Assembly: GCF_047675955.1 (NCBI RefSeq) | Contig: NC_132918.1 | Coordinates: 88,616,879-88,680,878, forward strand | Origin: Chlorocebus sabaeus | Taxonomy: Eukaryota; Chordata; Mammalia; Primates; Cercopithecidae | Reading direction: 5' to 3' | DNA length: 64,000 nt | Shown: one piece after another, positions 13,557 through 25,439 of the stretch | Numbering within the stretch: position 1 is the stretch's first letter | Layout of the letters: each line of letters begins with the position of its first letter | The notes under the pieces: model-generated | The model's input: the letters and a program-made list of their open reading frames with translations, nothing else | What the model was told of the DNA's origin: nothing | The model's database searches: none | Position numbers and translations under genes: made by a program

Positions 13557-15650
13557 TTGGTAATGACTTTTGTGAAAAATGAGCCGTTAAGAGACTGAAG
13601 TGAAGCTGAAGCAGTGGACAGTTAGTAATTGGGTCATGCATGTGTTCAGGGTGCATTGGTTATCTCTGCTCTACAGATGGGCTGAGAGAAGGAGGTCTGT
13701 CAGAAAAGAATTTCTAGGGATCCATCCAAGATTTCTGACTTTGATAGAGGAAGATGCATTGATTAGAAAGAGCTGCTGTAAGGGAGATAAACTGCAAAAG
13801 AAAAATGGTGTCTGGCCTTCAAGACTTAGTGATATTAGGCCTAAAGTCTCTAGAACAATTGATGGCACTCCTCAGCAACTGACTGGTGGTTAATGTGCTT
13901 TGGCCAAACACTCTCTGAAAGAAATGATTCCTGCTAGTAAGTTACTTTTGTCAGGAACTTAAACCCACAGGGGAATCCCTTCAAGAGAAACAAAGGAATT
14001 CACTTGAAAGTCAGTGCAGAGGGTCTGTAAACCTAGAAGAGGAATCTGGAAAGTAATCCTTTAGAGAAGAGCCTTCTCCCCCACAGGATTTCAGGGCAGC
14101 ATGTGCGAGACCCAGGTTGACTGTAGAACAGAGGCCATAATTTGGAATATAGAAGGGAGGGGCATCTGAATCACCTAGGGAGGTGTTTATATATATTGTT
14201 TTGTTTTTTCCTTCAAAAGCTAGCCTCATGTCAGACTCACGGAGTCAAGCTCTCCTTGTCTGTCCTTTCTCCCTCCCACCCCAGTTGAAAACAAGTGTTT
14301 TCAGCCTCACACCTGGAGGTCACAGGGAGAGACAGATTCTAGAAGAGGTTGAGAATATCCCTAGGTCTCACATTATAAGTTCACATCGCTGAATGACAGG
14401 ATTTGGCAGGAAAAGAAATTTAAAGATGAGAACTCCATTCTCTGAAAAGTGTTTTGTGTTTTTGTGTTTCTTTTTTGTTCGTTTTCTAGGAAAATTCATC
14501 CCTTTGAAACATTCTCACCTTGTTTGAGCCAAACTAATGGACATTTTGGTCAGGATAGATCTGAGGGCCAAGTGTAGTGACGGTCAAGTGGTGATGGATA
14601 GAAAGGGGGAAGTGAAACACGCCGCAGGATGAGCTTGGGAACACCATTACCAGCAATTTCCTTTCCATCTCAGACTGAATAGCACATGTTTAAGCAAACA
14701 GTGAACTTTCTCTTTATCAAATGCTCTTTTTTCTAAAGTGTTAGTTTTCAGAGAGTATTAATTAGTAGTTCCATTTACAAGCTAATTGTTTGCATGTATG
14801 TGTTAATCTTGTCTAACTACTCAGATTTCATAGCTGTGATAGAGTTTGGGGCAAAAAAAAACCAGTTAGTTTCATAGCTGTGGTAGATTTTCTATTCTAG
14901 TAATTTATTTAGGGTAATGATTGAATTTAAAGCTAGTTTCTTCTATCATACAATTTTGAGTGGAGGTTTGAAAAATGACAAGATTAATTTAACACGGTAT
15001 AAGAATCTTGTTATCAAACATAACTAGTGTATGTACGTTTTCCTTCTTTGGTAAAGAGATTATGAATAATTACAGAAAAGAGACGAAGTGAATTTAAGAA
15101 GGATAGATACCTCACAGAAGCAGTCTGAAGTACCATTTTTTATGAAAAGGCTTTTTAAAAATCAAACTATGCATTTTATATTTATTGGAAAAGAGACATG
15201 TCAACAGGTTAAAATCCTTACAGTAATCTCATTCTTATGTGTAGTTCTTAGATATGAGGCATTTTAGAACATCAACTCTTCCCATGCATTCAGGGTGCTT
15301 TCTCCTAGATTCAAATTATACCCTCTGGTCAAGAAAGAAAGAAAATACATAGTAAGATTCCTGGTGCTATAACTTCCACAGCAAAAACATTTCAGCAAAA
15401 GTAAACACATAACAAGTATGGCTAATCCCTGGGTTTTTTCCTCGCTCATAAGGCAAATTGTTCTGCATTCATAGGCCATTTACCATATTCATAAGCCAGG
15501 GTGCTGTGTTCTTTCTTGTGTTTCTTTCTTGTTTGTTGTGATTAAACTTGTGATATCTTTTATGCAATAGTAATGTATTTATTAAAATTGAGACTGTTTT
15601 TCAAGCGCCAAATTATGAACCATCTAAACACAGTCCTTTTTTAAACATTT
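12920..15650 (+). other. OPA1 intron with few recognised elements
   Basis: A 2.7-kb intron stretch. It holds an (ATT)n microsatellite at 13521-13556 and a possible MER5-like hAT remnant at about 14030-14240 (the phrase GGGGCATCTGAATCACCTAGGGAGGTG is typical). I recognise nothing in the rest. Confidence 0.45.
13521..13556 (+). repeat. (ATT)12 microsatellite
   Basis: Uninterrupted ATT repeat of about 12 units within the intron between the residue-785 and residue-786 exons. Such pure triplet runs are normally length-polymorphic. Confidence 0.95.
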
Positions 15651-15655
15651 TAAAG

Positions 15656-15796
15656 TGTGTTCACAATGAAACCAAGAATGAATTGGAGAAGATGTTGAAA
15701 TGTAATGAGGAGCACCCAGCTTATCTTGCAAGTGATGAAATAACCACAGTCCGGAAGAACCTTGAATCCCGAGGAGTAGAAGTAGATCCAAGCTTG
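15656..15796 (+). CDS. OPA1: OPA1 exon, residues ~786-832 (paddle)
   Basis: A 47-codon exon, phase 0 at both ends. It starts CVHNETKNELEKMLKCNEEH and ends LESRGVEVDPSL. The CGA arginine codon in LESRG is residue 824, the site of a known human nonsense change (CGA to TGA), which agrees with the numbering. The acceptor is poor: the bases before the AG at 15654-15655 are TTTTAAAG, purine-rich next to the junction, although a T run lies farther upstream. The donor is GTAATA. Skipping would keep the frame. Confidence 0.96.
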
Positions 15797-15799
15797 GTA

Positions 15800-17725
15800 A
15801 TAAATACTGCTGAAAAGCAGGAATCCGCTTCCTTAATATTTGTTTCTTGCAGTAAATGTTACTACAAGTGTTAGTTAGATATTTAAGTGCTTTATTTGAC
15901 TTTTGTCATGTGTACATTCGCTGACAGTAAAAGCTTAGTCATTTTGTTTGCGTGAAGAGAAGGAATTTTATTCTCAGTATTGCTTTTTTAAGGGTAATGC
16001 TTTAATTTGTAAATGGGGAAATTTACTTTGGCAAGTTCAGTGGTCAACAGTCAGTTCTTGCAGAATGGGATGAAGCTGACCCAGACCTTTGCCCCACATC
16101 ACATTGTTTCAGATTGCAAAATAGAATTTCTGTTTAAAAATGGCATATGTTTAAAAATATATATGTTTTTGTGTGTGGTTTACAGTCACATGTAACTCAA
16201 TTAGATGTGAGTGGATTCAGAAAAAATAAAAAATAAAAATGTTGTTTTTTTTAAATTAGATATGACCATTGAGTTCTAGCTCCATTTTCCTCTTTTGTTG
16301 GTGTGAGAATAAAAATAGTCGACACTTTAGGCTGCTTTTTGCTTACCTTCATGATACTTTTTGAGGACGAATTTTAAAAAATACTTTTGGGCCTACGTTT
16401 TTTAAAAACTACATTCTCTACTGCTTAGTTAAGATGTAAGGAATTTAAAAGCTCATTATTATATTAGCTTAAGTGAACACAATTAGAAAAATAAGTCTAG
16501 TAGGGAAATCAATCATTAACAAATTGCAAAGCCACACAAACTCTTTTAAAGATTATATGCTATTTATGTTTCTGTACTTGAGGGATGAGTATACTTATTT
16601 TAAATTCCATCGGAGGTCAGGACAAGTAAAAAAATAAAAATAAAATTGGTAAAACTCAAAGCAGTTGTACATCTAGCATTATTTATAAATTGAAAATGAG
16701 ATTGAAACTAATTATTACATGAGATATTTTCATTGAATATGGATTTAATTTTTATTCTTGTTGGTCCCAGTTCTTGTTAACAATAAGTTATATTCAATAG
16801 TTTGACACTTTTAAACGTTATGTGGCACGTTGGTGAATACAGTAAGAGGGATTTTCTCTTCAGAGTCGTATAGAAGAGATGTTACGTGATTTTTTTTTTT
16901 TTAAGTTTTTGCTCATGTCTTAGGCATGAATTGATTGTATGTCTTAATTAGTTTCTAAGACCAAGAAAACCTCAGGTTTTTTAAGTGACAGTTTGTTCAG
17001 TACACTTTGCAGAGCTATAAAATAAGTAACAAAGTACTACAAGAATAATATTGCATGGACTAGATGTCAGGACATGTCAATGCTAGTGTATTTCCATTAT
17101 ATTAGCTAATAATATGTCCTTTAATAATTGATAACACTTTTCTGACCTCACTTTTCTTATCTGTCTAATGGGATTGGTGTTTGTTCTAGTTAACATTATT
17201 GCTGTTTTGCTCAAAGAAGGACAGAAGGTATTAAAGAATATTGAACACTTGGACTATCTAGCAATAAAGTGGTAGGGATCATATTGGTATGGTAGCAGTG
17301 AAATTTGATAAACAGAAAGGAAATGTTGAGTTGATAGACATGATCTGAGACCGTCTTCTTAAGTCCTAACTCTTCTTAGATAAGGCTTTCAACCTCTTTT
17401 TGCATTGGTTTCCCTACCTCTAACTAGGAGAAGACAATACCTACCCTATCTACTCCACAAGATGATTATTTGATTTTAATAACAGCATTTGTTTAAATCG
17501 TTGCTGATTTTTAAGTGCATAAACTGGTAATGGGTCAGAGTAGTAGTAGATCTAATATTTGTCTTAAAAAAAGTAAGTGAATAAAAAATTTGAGTAACTA
17601 TGTAAAGAATAACCTTGCTTTTACTTTTAATTAACTTTTTTGGTAAATAAATTTTTTGTACAACTTCTCAGAGTGCGATTGATCAACATGAATAGTATAC
17701 AGTAACTCTTTGTTTTCTTTTCTCA
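15800..17725 (+). other. OPA1 intron, mostly unrecognised
   Basis: AT-rich intron. A weak MIR-like segment occurs at about 17340-17480 (text resembling TTTCCCTACCTCTAACTAGGAG and a TACTCCACAAGATGATTATTTGA block). Nothing else is recognised. Confidence 0.4.
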
Positions 17726-17731
17726 TTTTAG

Positions 17732-17848
17732 ATTAAGGATACTTGGCATCAAGTTTATAGAAGACATTTTTTAAAAACAGCTCTAAACCATTGTAACCTT
17801 TGTCGAAGAGGTTTTTATTACTACCAGAGGCATTTTGTAGATTCTGAG
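17732..17848 (+). CDS. OPA1: OPA1 exon, residues ~833-871 (paddle to stalk return)
   Basis: The acceptor AG is at 17730-17731 after a T-rich tract; the donor GTAGGG begins at 17849. The exon has 39 codons in phase 0: IKDTWHQVYRRHFLKTALNH, then CNLCRRGFYYYQRHFVDSE. It carries two cysteines, C853 and C856. From memory of structural work, C856 pairs with C874 in the next exon as a disulfide, which fits an intermembrane-space protein. The chain leaves the paddle and re-enters the stalk here. Confidence 0.97.
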
Positions 17849-18074
17849 GTAGGGTTTCCAAAAACAAAGAGAAATATTTTTAAGCAATAGTTGTTAAAGT
17901 ATGCTTAAAAGTAAACTTTAGCTTAAGCATTAATTTTACGTCCTTTGATCATCTAGGGGAAAAAAGTGTGTATAATTTATAAAGAATAATCTAACTCTTA
18001 TCTTTTCAAAGATATTTGCCACTTTCTTAGTAACTACATCTTACATGCATATTATTCCCAATGCTTATAAGAAT

Positions 18075-18123
18075 GTGTGAATATAAATAGTAAAAAAAAG
18101 TGTGAATATAAATAGTAAAAAAA
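18075..18123 (+). repeat. 25-bp tandem duplication
   Basis: The unit GTGTGAATATAAATAGTAAA plus an A run occurs twice head to tail (18075-18099 and 18100-18123), almost without mismatch, which suggests a recent slippage event. Confidence 0.9.
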
Positions 18124-18218
18124 TAAAGTAACAGGAAATAGTCTCTTATAGTTCCCTGACCTATAAGGATTTTAGTTAACATTTTTATGTATTTCTTTTC
18201 AACTTTTTCTATACACAG

Positions 18219-18275
18219 GGAGAGAGAGAGAGAAAGAGAGGGAAAGAGAAAGTGTGTGTGTATCTGTGTGTGTGT
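18219..18275 (+). repeat. Compound (GA)n / (GT)n low-complexity tract
   Basis: An interrupted GA-rich tract passes into an interrupted GT-rich tract. A simple-sequence intronic repeat. Confidence 0.85.
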
Positions 18276-18299
18276 AACATAACCACCCATTTGCATAAT

Positions 18300-19150
18300 G
18301 GAAATCATACTGCAAAACAATTTTTATCATGCTTTTTTCAGGTGTCATAATTATTTCTCCATATCACTAAATCTTGTTTAATCATGAAGTTCTTGTATTA
18401 GAATGATTCATAATTTAAAGTAACCCCTAGGTGGCAGCAGGCTGATATATTTTGAGCATTTTCTTACAAGCAAAAATACTTTCAAATATCCTTTTGAAAA
18501 AGCTCAGTTCATCAACAATCTTATTTAATTGAGACCTCTGACATGCTGTTCTTTCGTTTCCAGTAGATGAAAATAAATTCGTATTTAAATGCACCTAATT
18601 AAAAGTGGCAAGTTTTTTTGCATAATTTTAATTGTGGAGGAAACTTCTTTCTATAGAAACTTCTGTAGAAAGAAGAAACTTCTATAGAAACTGCCTTCTA
18701 TAGAATAAGCTTCTTTTTAAATACATCAATCTATTTTCATACACAGCTAAATTTTAAAAATGGCTTGAGTGCAGACTCAACGAGAAGGGGTTAACCTAAG
18801 GACATATTTAAGATAAATATAGTTAACTGAAACGAAATGTAAATGGAGGGTATATGCTATGAATTTCAACTTACATACAATGTAATGGAGTTGTCTACTA
18901 CTCAAGCTTATTTGCTTTGTCATTAGAATTGAAACAAAGCTCTCTAGGTGTCAGACATATAGAAGCCAAATTATGTAAAATTTCATGGCTCTGTACAGAA
19001 AGGATTCTGTAGCTTAGATCTACAGGATATGCATTAGGTAAATCTGGATACTTTTTAAGCTGAGGACATATGTACTGGTTCTAGTAGTTGTATGTGTTTA
19101 CAATTACAGTTTTCATTTTAACTTTGCATCTGGTAATCTTAGTTATTTAA
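18300..19150 (+). other. OPA1 intron with a small perfect hairpin
   Basis: No mobile element recognised. At 18644-18675 a perfect 10-bp inverted repeat (CTTCTTTCTA and TAGAAAGAAG) surrounds a 12-nt loop, within a short region of repeated CTTCTATAGAA-like text. Confidence 0.5.
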
Positions 19151-19158
19151 TATTTCAG

Positions 19159-19252
19159 TTGGAATGCAATGATGTGGTCTTGTTTTGGCGTATACAGCGC
19201 ATGCTTGCTATCACCGCAAATACTTTAAGGCAACAACTTACAAACACTGAAG
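19159..19252 (+). CDS. OPA1: OPA1 exon, residues ~872-903 (stalk / GED)
   Basis: The acceptor ends at 19157-19158 (TATTTCAG) and the donor GTAAGC starts at 19253. The exon encodes LECNDVVLFWRIQRMLAITA, then NTLRQQLTNTE, 31 codons, plus the first base of V903. This is the start of the helix traditionally called the GTPase effector domain, which folds back on the stalk. It carries C874, the likely partner of C856. Confidence 0.97.
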
Positions 19253-19368
19253 GTAAGCCACATAGGTACTGCAGTCTTATTTTGATATTAAAAAATAATA
19301 GTGGTGATATCTATATTTAATAGAAGGATGCCAAAATACTTCCCTAAAATAGATTTATTAGAAAAACT

Positions 19369-19660
19369 GGCCAGGTGTGGTAGCTCATGCCTGTAATCCC
19401 AGCACGTAGAGAGGCTGAGGCAGGAGAACCGCTTGAGGCCTGGAGTTTGAGACCAGCCTGGGCAGCATTGCGAGACTCTGTTGCTACCAAACAATAAAAT
19501 ATATTAGCCGGGCATGGTGGCACACATCTGTAGTCCTAGCTATTTGGGAGGATCACTTGAGCCCTAGGATTTTGAGGCTCCAGTGAGCTGTGATCATGCC
19601 ACTGCACTAGCCTAGGTGACAGAGTAAGACCTTGTCTCTTAAAAAAAAAAAAAAAAAAAC
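19369..19660 (+). mobile_element. AluJ-type element
   Basis: Old dimeric Alu from GGCCAGGTGTGGTAGCTCATGCC to an 18-A tail. J-type bases appear in the right arm (GGATCACTTGAGCCCTAGGATTTTGAGGC). Confidence 0.88.
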
Positions 19661-19988
19661 AGAAAAAGAAAGTATTATTTGCTTTTTAAAATAAATCATA
19701 ATTGGAAAAGATGGGCTATAAAACATACCAGGAGTTTATTTTCATTACTTGAAACTCTTTTGGGAATTGACTCCTAGGTATCACTTAGTTTTTTGGGAAA
19801 TCTGCACTTCCATTAGAGTATATAGCATGAGAATATGACATTCTCTGAGACTCTATGACTGTGAAAAGTATTAACTTAGCAATAGTTCTAACGTGATAAA
19901 ATTTACTCTCCATATATAGGTTAATTTTATCATCTTTATTCATTTATAAAAACGATGCTTCTCAGGTTTTTTAACTTTCTTTAAACAG

Positions 19989-20099
19989 TTAGGCGATTAG
20001 AGAAAAATGTTAAAGAGGTATTGGAAGATTTTGCTGAAGACAGTGAGAAGAAGATTAAATTGCTTACTGGTAAACGTGTTCAACTGGCGGAAGACCTCA
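19989..20099 (+). CDS. OPA1: OPA1 exon, residues ~903-940 (GED)
   Basis: The acceptor AG is at 19987-19988; the donor GTAAGT begins at 20100. The first two bases complete V903. The exon then encodes RRLEKNVKEVLEDFAEDSEK, followed by KIKLLTGKRVQLAEDL, and one base of K940. This amphipathic, highly charged helix is the GED. The exon starts TTAGGCGATTAG, so a TTAG repeats within 12 bases. In people, deletion of the first TTAG (c.2708_2711del) is one of the most frequent dominant optic atrophy alleles; the motif is present here intact. Confidence 0.97.
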
Positions 20100-20207
20100 G
20101 TAAGTAGTTCTTCCTGCCCTCTACCTTACTACCTTTCCACCTTTCCCATTTCCATTTGTTTGTTGATCCATTTAGTCTCAAGCTTACAGAAAAGGTACAA
20201 AGAATTG

Positions 20208-20506
20208 GGCTGGGCTCGGTGGCTCACGCCTGTAATCCCAGCACTTTGGGAGGCCAGGGTGGGCGGAAAACAAGGTCAGGAGATCGAGACCATCGTGGCT
20301 AACACGGTGAAACCCCATCTCTACTAAAAATACAAAAAAATTAGCCAGGTGTGGTGGTGGGTGCCTGTAGTCCCAGCTACTCGGGAGGCTGAGGCAGGAG
20401 AATGGCATCAACCTGGGAGGCGGAGCTTGCAGTGAGCGGAGATCCTGCCACTGCACTCCAGCCTGGAAGAAAGAGTGAGACTCTGTCTCAAAAAAAAAAA
20501 AAAAAA
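20208..20506 (+). mobile_element. AluY-type element
   Basis: Full dimeric Alu with Y-type text (GGAGATCGAGACCATCGTGGCTAACACGG) and an A tail of about 17. It lies 108 bp downstream of the GED exon. Confidence 0.88.
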
Positions 20507-20509
20507 GGT

Positions 20510-22205
20510 TTGTTACAATGAATTTTTTTCTTCTCCAAACTATTTGAGAGTAAGTTGCTGACCTTAAGTCCTATCACTTCCAAGTAGGTTCATGTATAGT
20601 TCTTAGAAACCGATTTTCTCACAGCAACCAAACACTGATAAATTACAATATCTCATTCTCAAACCCCTTTCAAGTTTCACGCATTATCCAGTATTATCCC
20701 TCCATATAACAAGATGTCCCAGGCTCAATACTGACCCAGCTTCCTTTTTATGAAGAACGGTGTTTAGAAATGGAGACCTAGACATTATATATGCTCAGTG
20801 TTATCAGAATATCACTGTTCCCTGGTTTCTCAGTGGAAAGAGCTAGGAAATAAGTGTAGTGTATGTTTGTGTGTGTGCGGGTGAATATACACACACTGAC
20901 ATCTGTACTCCTAAATCATGTGTATATTTATATATTAAAACCTGAGTTGATACTGATGCTTCCCATTTTAACCCAGCTTACAGGATTTGTTCTAGTGTTC
21001 TCCCTTTTGGTATTTGTCACTCCCTTTCCTGATGGAAAATGGACTTCTAGTATCCTTAATATATTTTCTCATTTTGGTCAGTCCTCCTATACATAACCAA
21101 ACTTGAATGAAGATACGTCCTTTTCCATTGCAGAAATGTTCTTTTTCCCCAACTTGGACTCTTAACACTACACACCAGGCCACTACATGGTGCCACACCC
21201 AGCATTGACACTTCTTTTACCTTGTCTGGGCTCTGACATCTGTGCCAGATTGCTCTTCTTCATGGAGTCCTTTTTACTGAGCTCTGCTCTGACGCTTCGT
21301 GCCGGGTGCCTCCCCATCTCATCCTTCCTACCTGCTAGCCCCTACCCAACCCCACAGATTCCCTCCTCACCTGAAGCCAGAGCATGCCTTTGTGGAGATA
21401 CCCTCTTTACCCTGCCTGTGCTTTGCCAGCCTGCACCAGGCCATCCTCCTGCACAGATACTCTCTTCATTACTGGACCAGGCTACCAACAGCCCCGTATG
21501 AATCCGTTGTAACCCAGGTCAGGCGTTAACACCTACAGTAGGCTACCACGGCTTCCCCTTCCCACCCTCCTGGCTTGGCCCTGCTAATAATCACTTTCTC
21601 ACTGTTCAGGGGGATATTTGGTTCTTTCTTGTAGGTTCCTAGCTTTAAGATAGGATTGCCTACTAAAATTTACTAAGATCTTTGAGAACTCAAGGAAATC
21701 AGTGAAAATTATTGTTATTAAATAAAAATAAAATACCTGTAGTTGGTTCCTCTGTTTGAGCCTGTCTTGTTACAAGTTTCCCTTATTTCAGCTTCGTGTA
21801 ACCAAGTATTTTTTTCTTTCAATTTGCTGTCTTACTAGTTTTCTGATATCTAGAAGGAAAAGAAGCAGGTACTATTAAGAAATTAGAAGTTCTGCAAATT
21901 TAAAAGCAGTTTCTCAGCTGAATTGTAGGATTACAATACAATCAATAGGAATATCCTGAAGAAACCAGGCAGGGTTCTTCTGTTTTATACCCTGTGCCTG
22001 CGCAGTGTGCTCTCCCCTCGTCATCAGCCCTTGTGGTCTCATTCTCTCCCTCTAGTAATAATCTAAGGTCTGCAGTGCTTTCTCCTTTCCTTTTCTTTCT
22101 TCCTTTAAATATTCTTCTTTTGAAACATTTTAACTTTTATTTTCATTTTCTGTCACTTTTGGTTTTTTTCATGCCACCTTGGCAGTATAGTTAAGTTTGT
22201 GCTAA
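20510..22205 (+). other. Start of the 24.6-kb last OPA1 intron; possible old L1 remnants
   Basis: The 20590-20760 part has text like a reversed old L1 3' end (CTCATTCTCAAACCCCTTTCAAGTTT). The 21100-21540 part is CT-rich and relatively high in GC. Neither is assigned with confidence and no exon border or long frame is convincing. Confidence 0.35.
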
Positions 22206-22210
22206 CGTAG

Positions 22211-22395
22211 AAGATTAGTGCTCAAATCTGAATTGCCATTTACTACTAGCTGTGTCATTCTCGGCAGGGAATCTCCCAGAGCCTTAGCTTCTCTATTTGT
22301 AAAATGACTATTATAGTGGTTATTTCTCAGGATTGTTAGAATTACTTCAGCAAACATTTGCAAGTCCCTGGTTCATAATTGCATGCTAAATTAGC
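22211..22395 (+). repeat. MIR SINE, plus orientation
   Basis: MIR order is visible: TTACTACTAGCTGTGTCATTCTCGGCAGGGAATCT, then CTATTTGTAAAATGACTATTATAG, then CAGGATTGTTAGAATTA. Confidence 0.8.
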
Positions 22396-22399
22396 ATTG

Positions 22400-23179
22400 T
22401 TACAGGAAGAGGTATGTCATTGTCACAGTGTATACAAATATATTTCTTATATATCCCTCATGATATAATTATCAAGACAGTGAAACAATTCAATGAATTT
22501 CACCAGCATAACACATTTTTAAGTGATTGAAAAATCGTAAGCATCTTTTCTTATGTTTTTAATAGAGGCTTTGCAACACCGTCACTCTCCGCTCCCAATT
22601 TGATTATTTTAAAAAAGTGGATTACTAACTCAGATAGGTACACGGTCAAGCCAAGTTTTATGTTCTACTGGTGGTTTTCCTGAGAAAGCAGTTATGTAAC
22701 TCCCTTGGAATGATTTACTACTTTTGTACATATAAAATTGTGGTGGTGTTAATGTACCAAATAATGTCCTTGGAAGCAAGGGTTTTGCCAGTGACTCAGC
22801 TCCGTCAGTCACCCTCAAGGAGATGAGCCATGACTTTGTCCATTAGTTGGAAAAGAGTCTGGAGAGTGCTTTTTCCTTATTGTTTATCTTTGGTCTGACA
22901 CTTGGGAATATGGTCATGGATACTTCAGCCAGCCAGAAAACTTTCAAAATTTAAGTTATTAATGTATTATAAGGATCAAAATTTCTAGTATCACCTGTTC
23001 AGTTAGAACATAGTATGTTGGTTAATTGGATTTGGAAAAAGGGAGGCAATCAAGTTTTTATTACAGTTTCAACATGTTGCAAAATATTGTATAGATTGTT
23101 AAAATGTTGATGCATTCATATTTTTTTGCCAGTTTTAAGCTTGTACGATTTTAAATCATTTTCTCACTTTGGAGACTCA
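22400..23179 (+). other. Intron, nothing recognised
   Basis: AT-rich intron sequence with no repeat or gene I can support. Confidence 0.45.
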
Positions 23180-23188
23180 CTGACTGCC

Positions 23189-23494
23189 TTTTTTTTTTTT
23201 TTTTTTTTTTTGAGATGGAGTGTCACTGTGTCGCCCAGGCTGGAGTGCAGCGGCACAATCTCGGCTCACTGCAAGCTCCGCCTCCCGGGTTCAGGCCATT
23301 CTCCTGCCGCAGGCTCCCGTATAGCTGGGACTACAGGCGCCCGCCACCACACCCAGCTAATTTTTTTTGTGTTTTAAGTAGAGACGGGGTTTCACCATGT
23401 TAGCCAGGATGGTCTCAATCTCCTGAGCTTGTGATCCGCTTGCCTCGGCCTCCCAAAGTGCTGGGATTACAGGCATGAGCCACCGCACCCGCCC
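23189..23494 (-). mobile_element. AluY-type element, minus orientation
   Basis: T-tail at 23189-23211, then a reversed Alu ending GCCACCGCACCCGCCC. The target duplication CTGACTGCC lies at 23180-23188 and 23495-23503. Confidence 0.92.
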
Positions 23495-23834
23495 CTGACT
23501 GCCCTTTAAGATGAGTACATAAGTAGTAGTAATACATTTTTCTTTCACATCCTGAAGGAGAAATACTATGTTCACTGTTGAAATGAAACCGTAAAGCTAG
23601 AATTAGGAAGATTGAAGAAATGAAAAAGGAGCTCACATGATTTTTGTCCCAGGAGAGGCTTTTCTAGGAAGGAGGCTCTTCGAGGATTCTTTGGAGATAC
23701 GGTGGATTCCATAGCTGGAGCAGGGGAAGGACAAGATGAGCCTGTGAGTGTAGAAAGGAAGGGAGTGCTTGAAAGATGATGAGGCGATGTCAGCAGGTCA
23801 CAGAAACCCTCTGAAGCAGGCTCCAGCTGGCCAG

Positions 23835-24625
23835 GCTGGGGACAGTTTGGGCCCCAAAATAATGACAGTAACAAATTTTAACTTAATGAAATAGGAATCC
23901 ATACATTGGTAATTATGTAAATAAGGGAATAAAACCAGTGATGCAAAAAGGGATGTATATGTCATCGCACAAAATATGTTCACAGAACATATGTACTAAT
24001 TAAAAGAGGGAAAAGAGTAACTTTGCAGTGGAGAGGCCTGGCAATCATCACTTGAAGCAAGTGGTCAGAGTTAATACTATCAGTAATGGTCAAATCAAAA
24101 CCATACGCCGTCCTCTAAAATGCAAGAAGACTCCTGCAGTACTTCTAGTATATTCTTACCAAAGATGTAGAACTTAAATTTGGTCATAGCAATACATGAG
24201 ACAAACCCAAGTTAAAGTATAGTCTGCAAAATAACTGGCCTGCAATCTTCAAATGCATAAAGATCATGAAAGACAAGGAAAGAGTGAAGAACTGCTCCAG
24301 TTGGAAGAGACTTAAAACTAAATGCAATGTGTGATCCTAGATTGGATCTTTTTGCTCTAAGGGCGTTAATGGGCCCATTAGTAAATTTGAAGGGGATCTG
24401 AGGGTTCCTTCCATTGTAGTAATATATCAGTGTTAATTTTTAAATTTTGATTGTTAAGTTGGGATTATTTAGGAAAATACCCTTATTCATAGCGAATACA
24501 CAGTAGAATATTTGGGGATGATAACACATTACAACAAATGTTTCAGGAAAAATGTGTTCTTTGTAGTGATCTTGCAACTTTTCTGTAAGTCTGAGATTGT
24601 TTTCGCATAAAAGGTTAAAGGTTTA
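23835..24625 (+). repeat. Old L1 3' end (L1M class)
   Basis: Diverged L1 3' UTR-type phrases: GGCCTGCAATCTTCAAATGCATAAAGATCATGAAAGACAAGGAAAGA-like text around 24237-24285, GTAATATATCAGTGTTAATTTTTAAATTTTGATTG at 24419-24453, and GAAAATACCCTTATTCAT near 24473. This order is typical of old L1 3' ends. Confidence 0.7.
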
Positions 24626-24639
24626 ATTTTGTTTTTTTA

Positions 24640-25425
24640 ACTGATAATGGATTAGGGTCATGTGAAAAGTACTTTAGAGAAAACAAGACTTTTGAAAACA
24701 TCATCTGTGAAGACGTTGAAAGACTGAGTTACCTCATGGATAATTTAATAGGATATGCAGCTGATTTTTCCACCTTAATTTCTTGTTTGCTGTATCTACC
24801 CATAGTTAGAATTGTCTGGTCTTAAAATATGCCCATTAGGACTTTCATGAAATTCTTTTGATTTTTGTAGAAAGTTCAGTTTCAGAGGATTTTCTAAATA
24901 GATATTTAAGTTTGGTGTCAACTTAGATAAAATCTATTTGGATTCCTAGTATAAATTTTAGTAATGTGTCCAATCTGTTTATTGAAATAGACTACAACTT
25001 TGGAATGCTTTCTTTAGAGACATGAAGGTTGGTGTGTTATGGCTCAATTCAAAGTTGTTCTTTCTATTATTATCTATTTTATGATTCATAAAATCTATCT
25101 TACGTTTGTCATCATAAGTGGAATTTGTTTTCTGCCCCATTCTACCTCAGAAACTAAGTATCTGGGCACCCATAACAATTGGTAGTAGTGTTTGCTTTGC
25201 TACTAAGCCAAGTTTCACCAGTACAGTGGGTAATTATTTTATTGTTCTATGAACATTGTATCCGCTGTTTACTAGGTTATTGTGAGGTTTTGGACCTTCA
25301 TAGAAATTGCTTGGAACTGTTGTTCACTAAAGCCTCTTCTACTTTTATTCTCTGTGCATGTAATCAGAGACTCATTGATACTGACACATTCGAGGGGCAT
25401 TACTGATTGTTTAGATTGCTCTAAG
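24640..25425 (+). other. Intron, nothing recognised
   Basis: AT-rich sequence with no supported element. Confidence 0.4.
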
Positions 25426-25439
25426 ACCTAAGGGGTCTT

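Noticed and set aside
20184..20456. Reading frames with text such as SLQAPPPRLMPFSCLSLPSSWDYR, here and at many other sites
   Set aside because: These are translations of reversed Alu elements, not genes.
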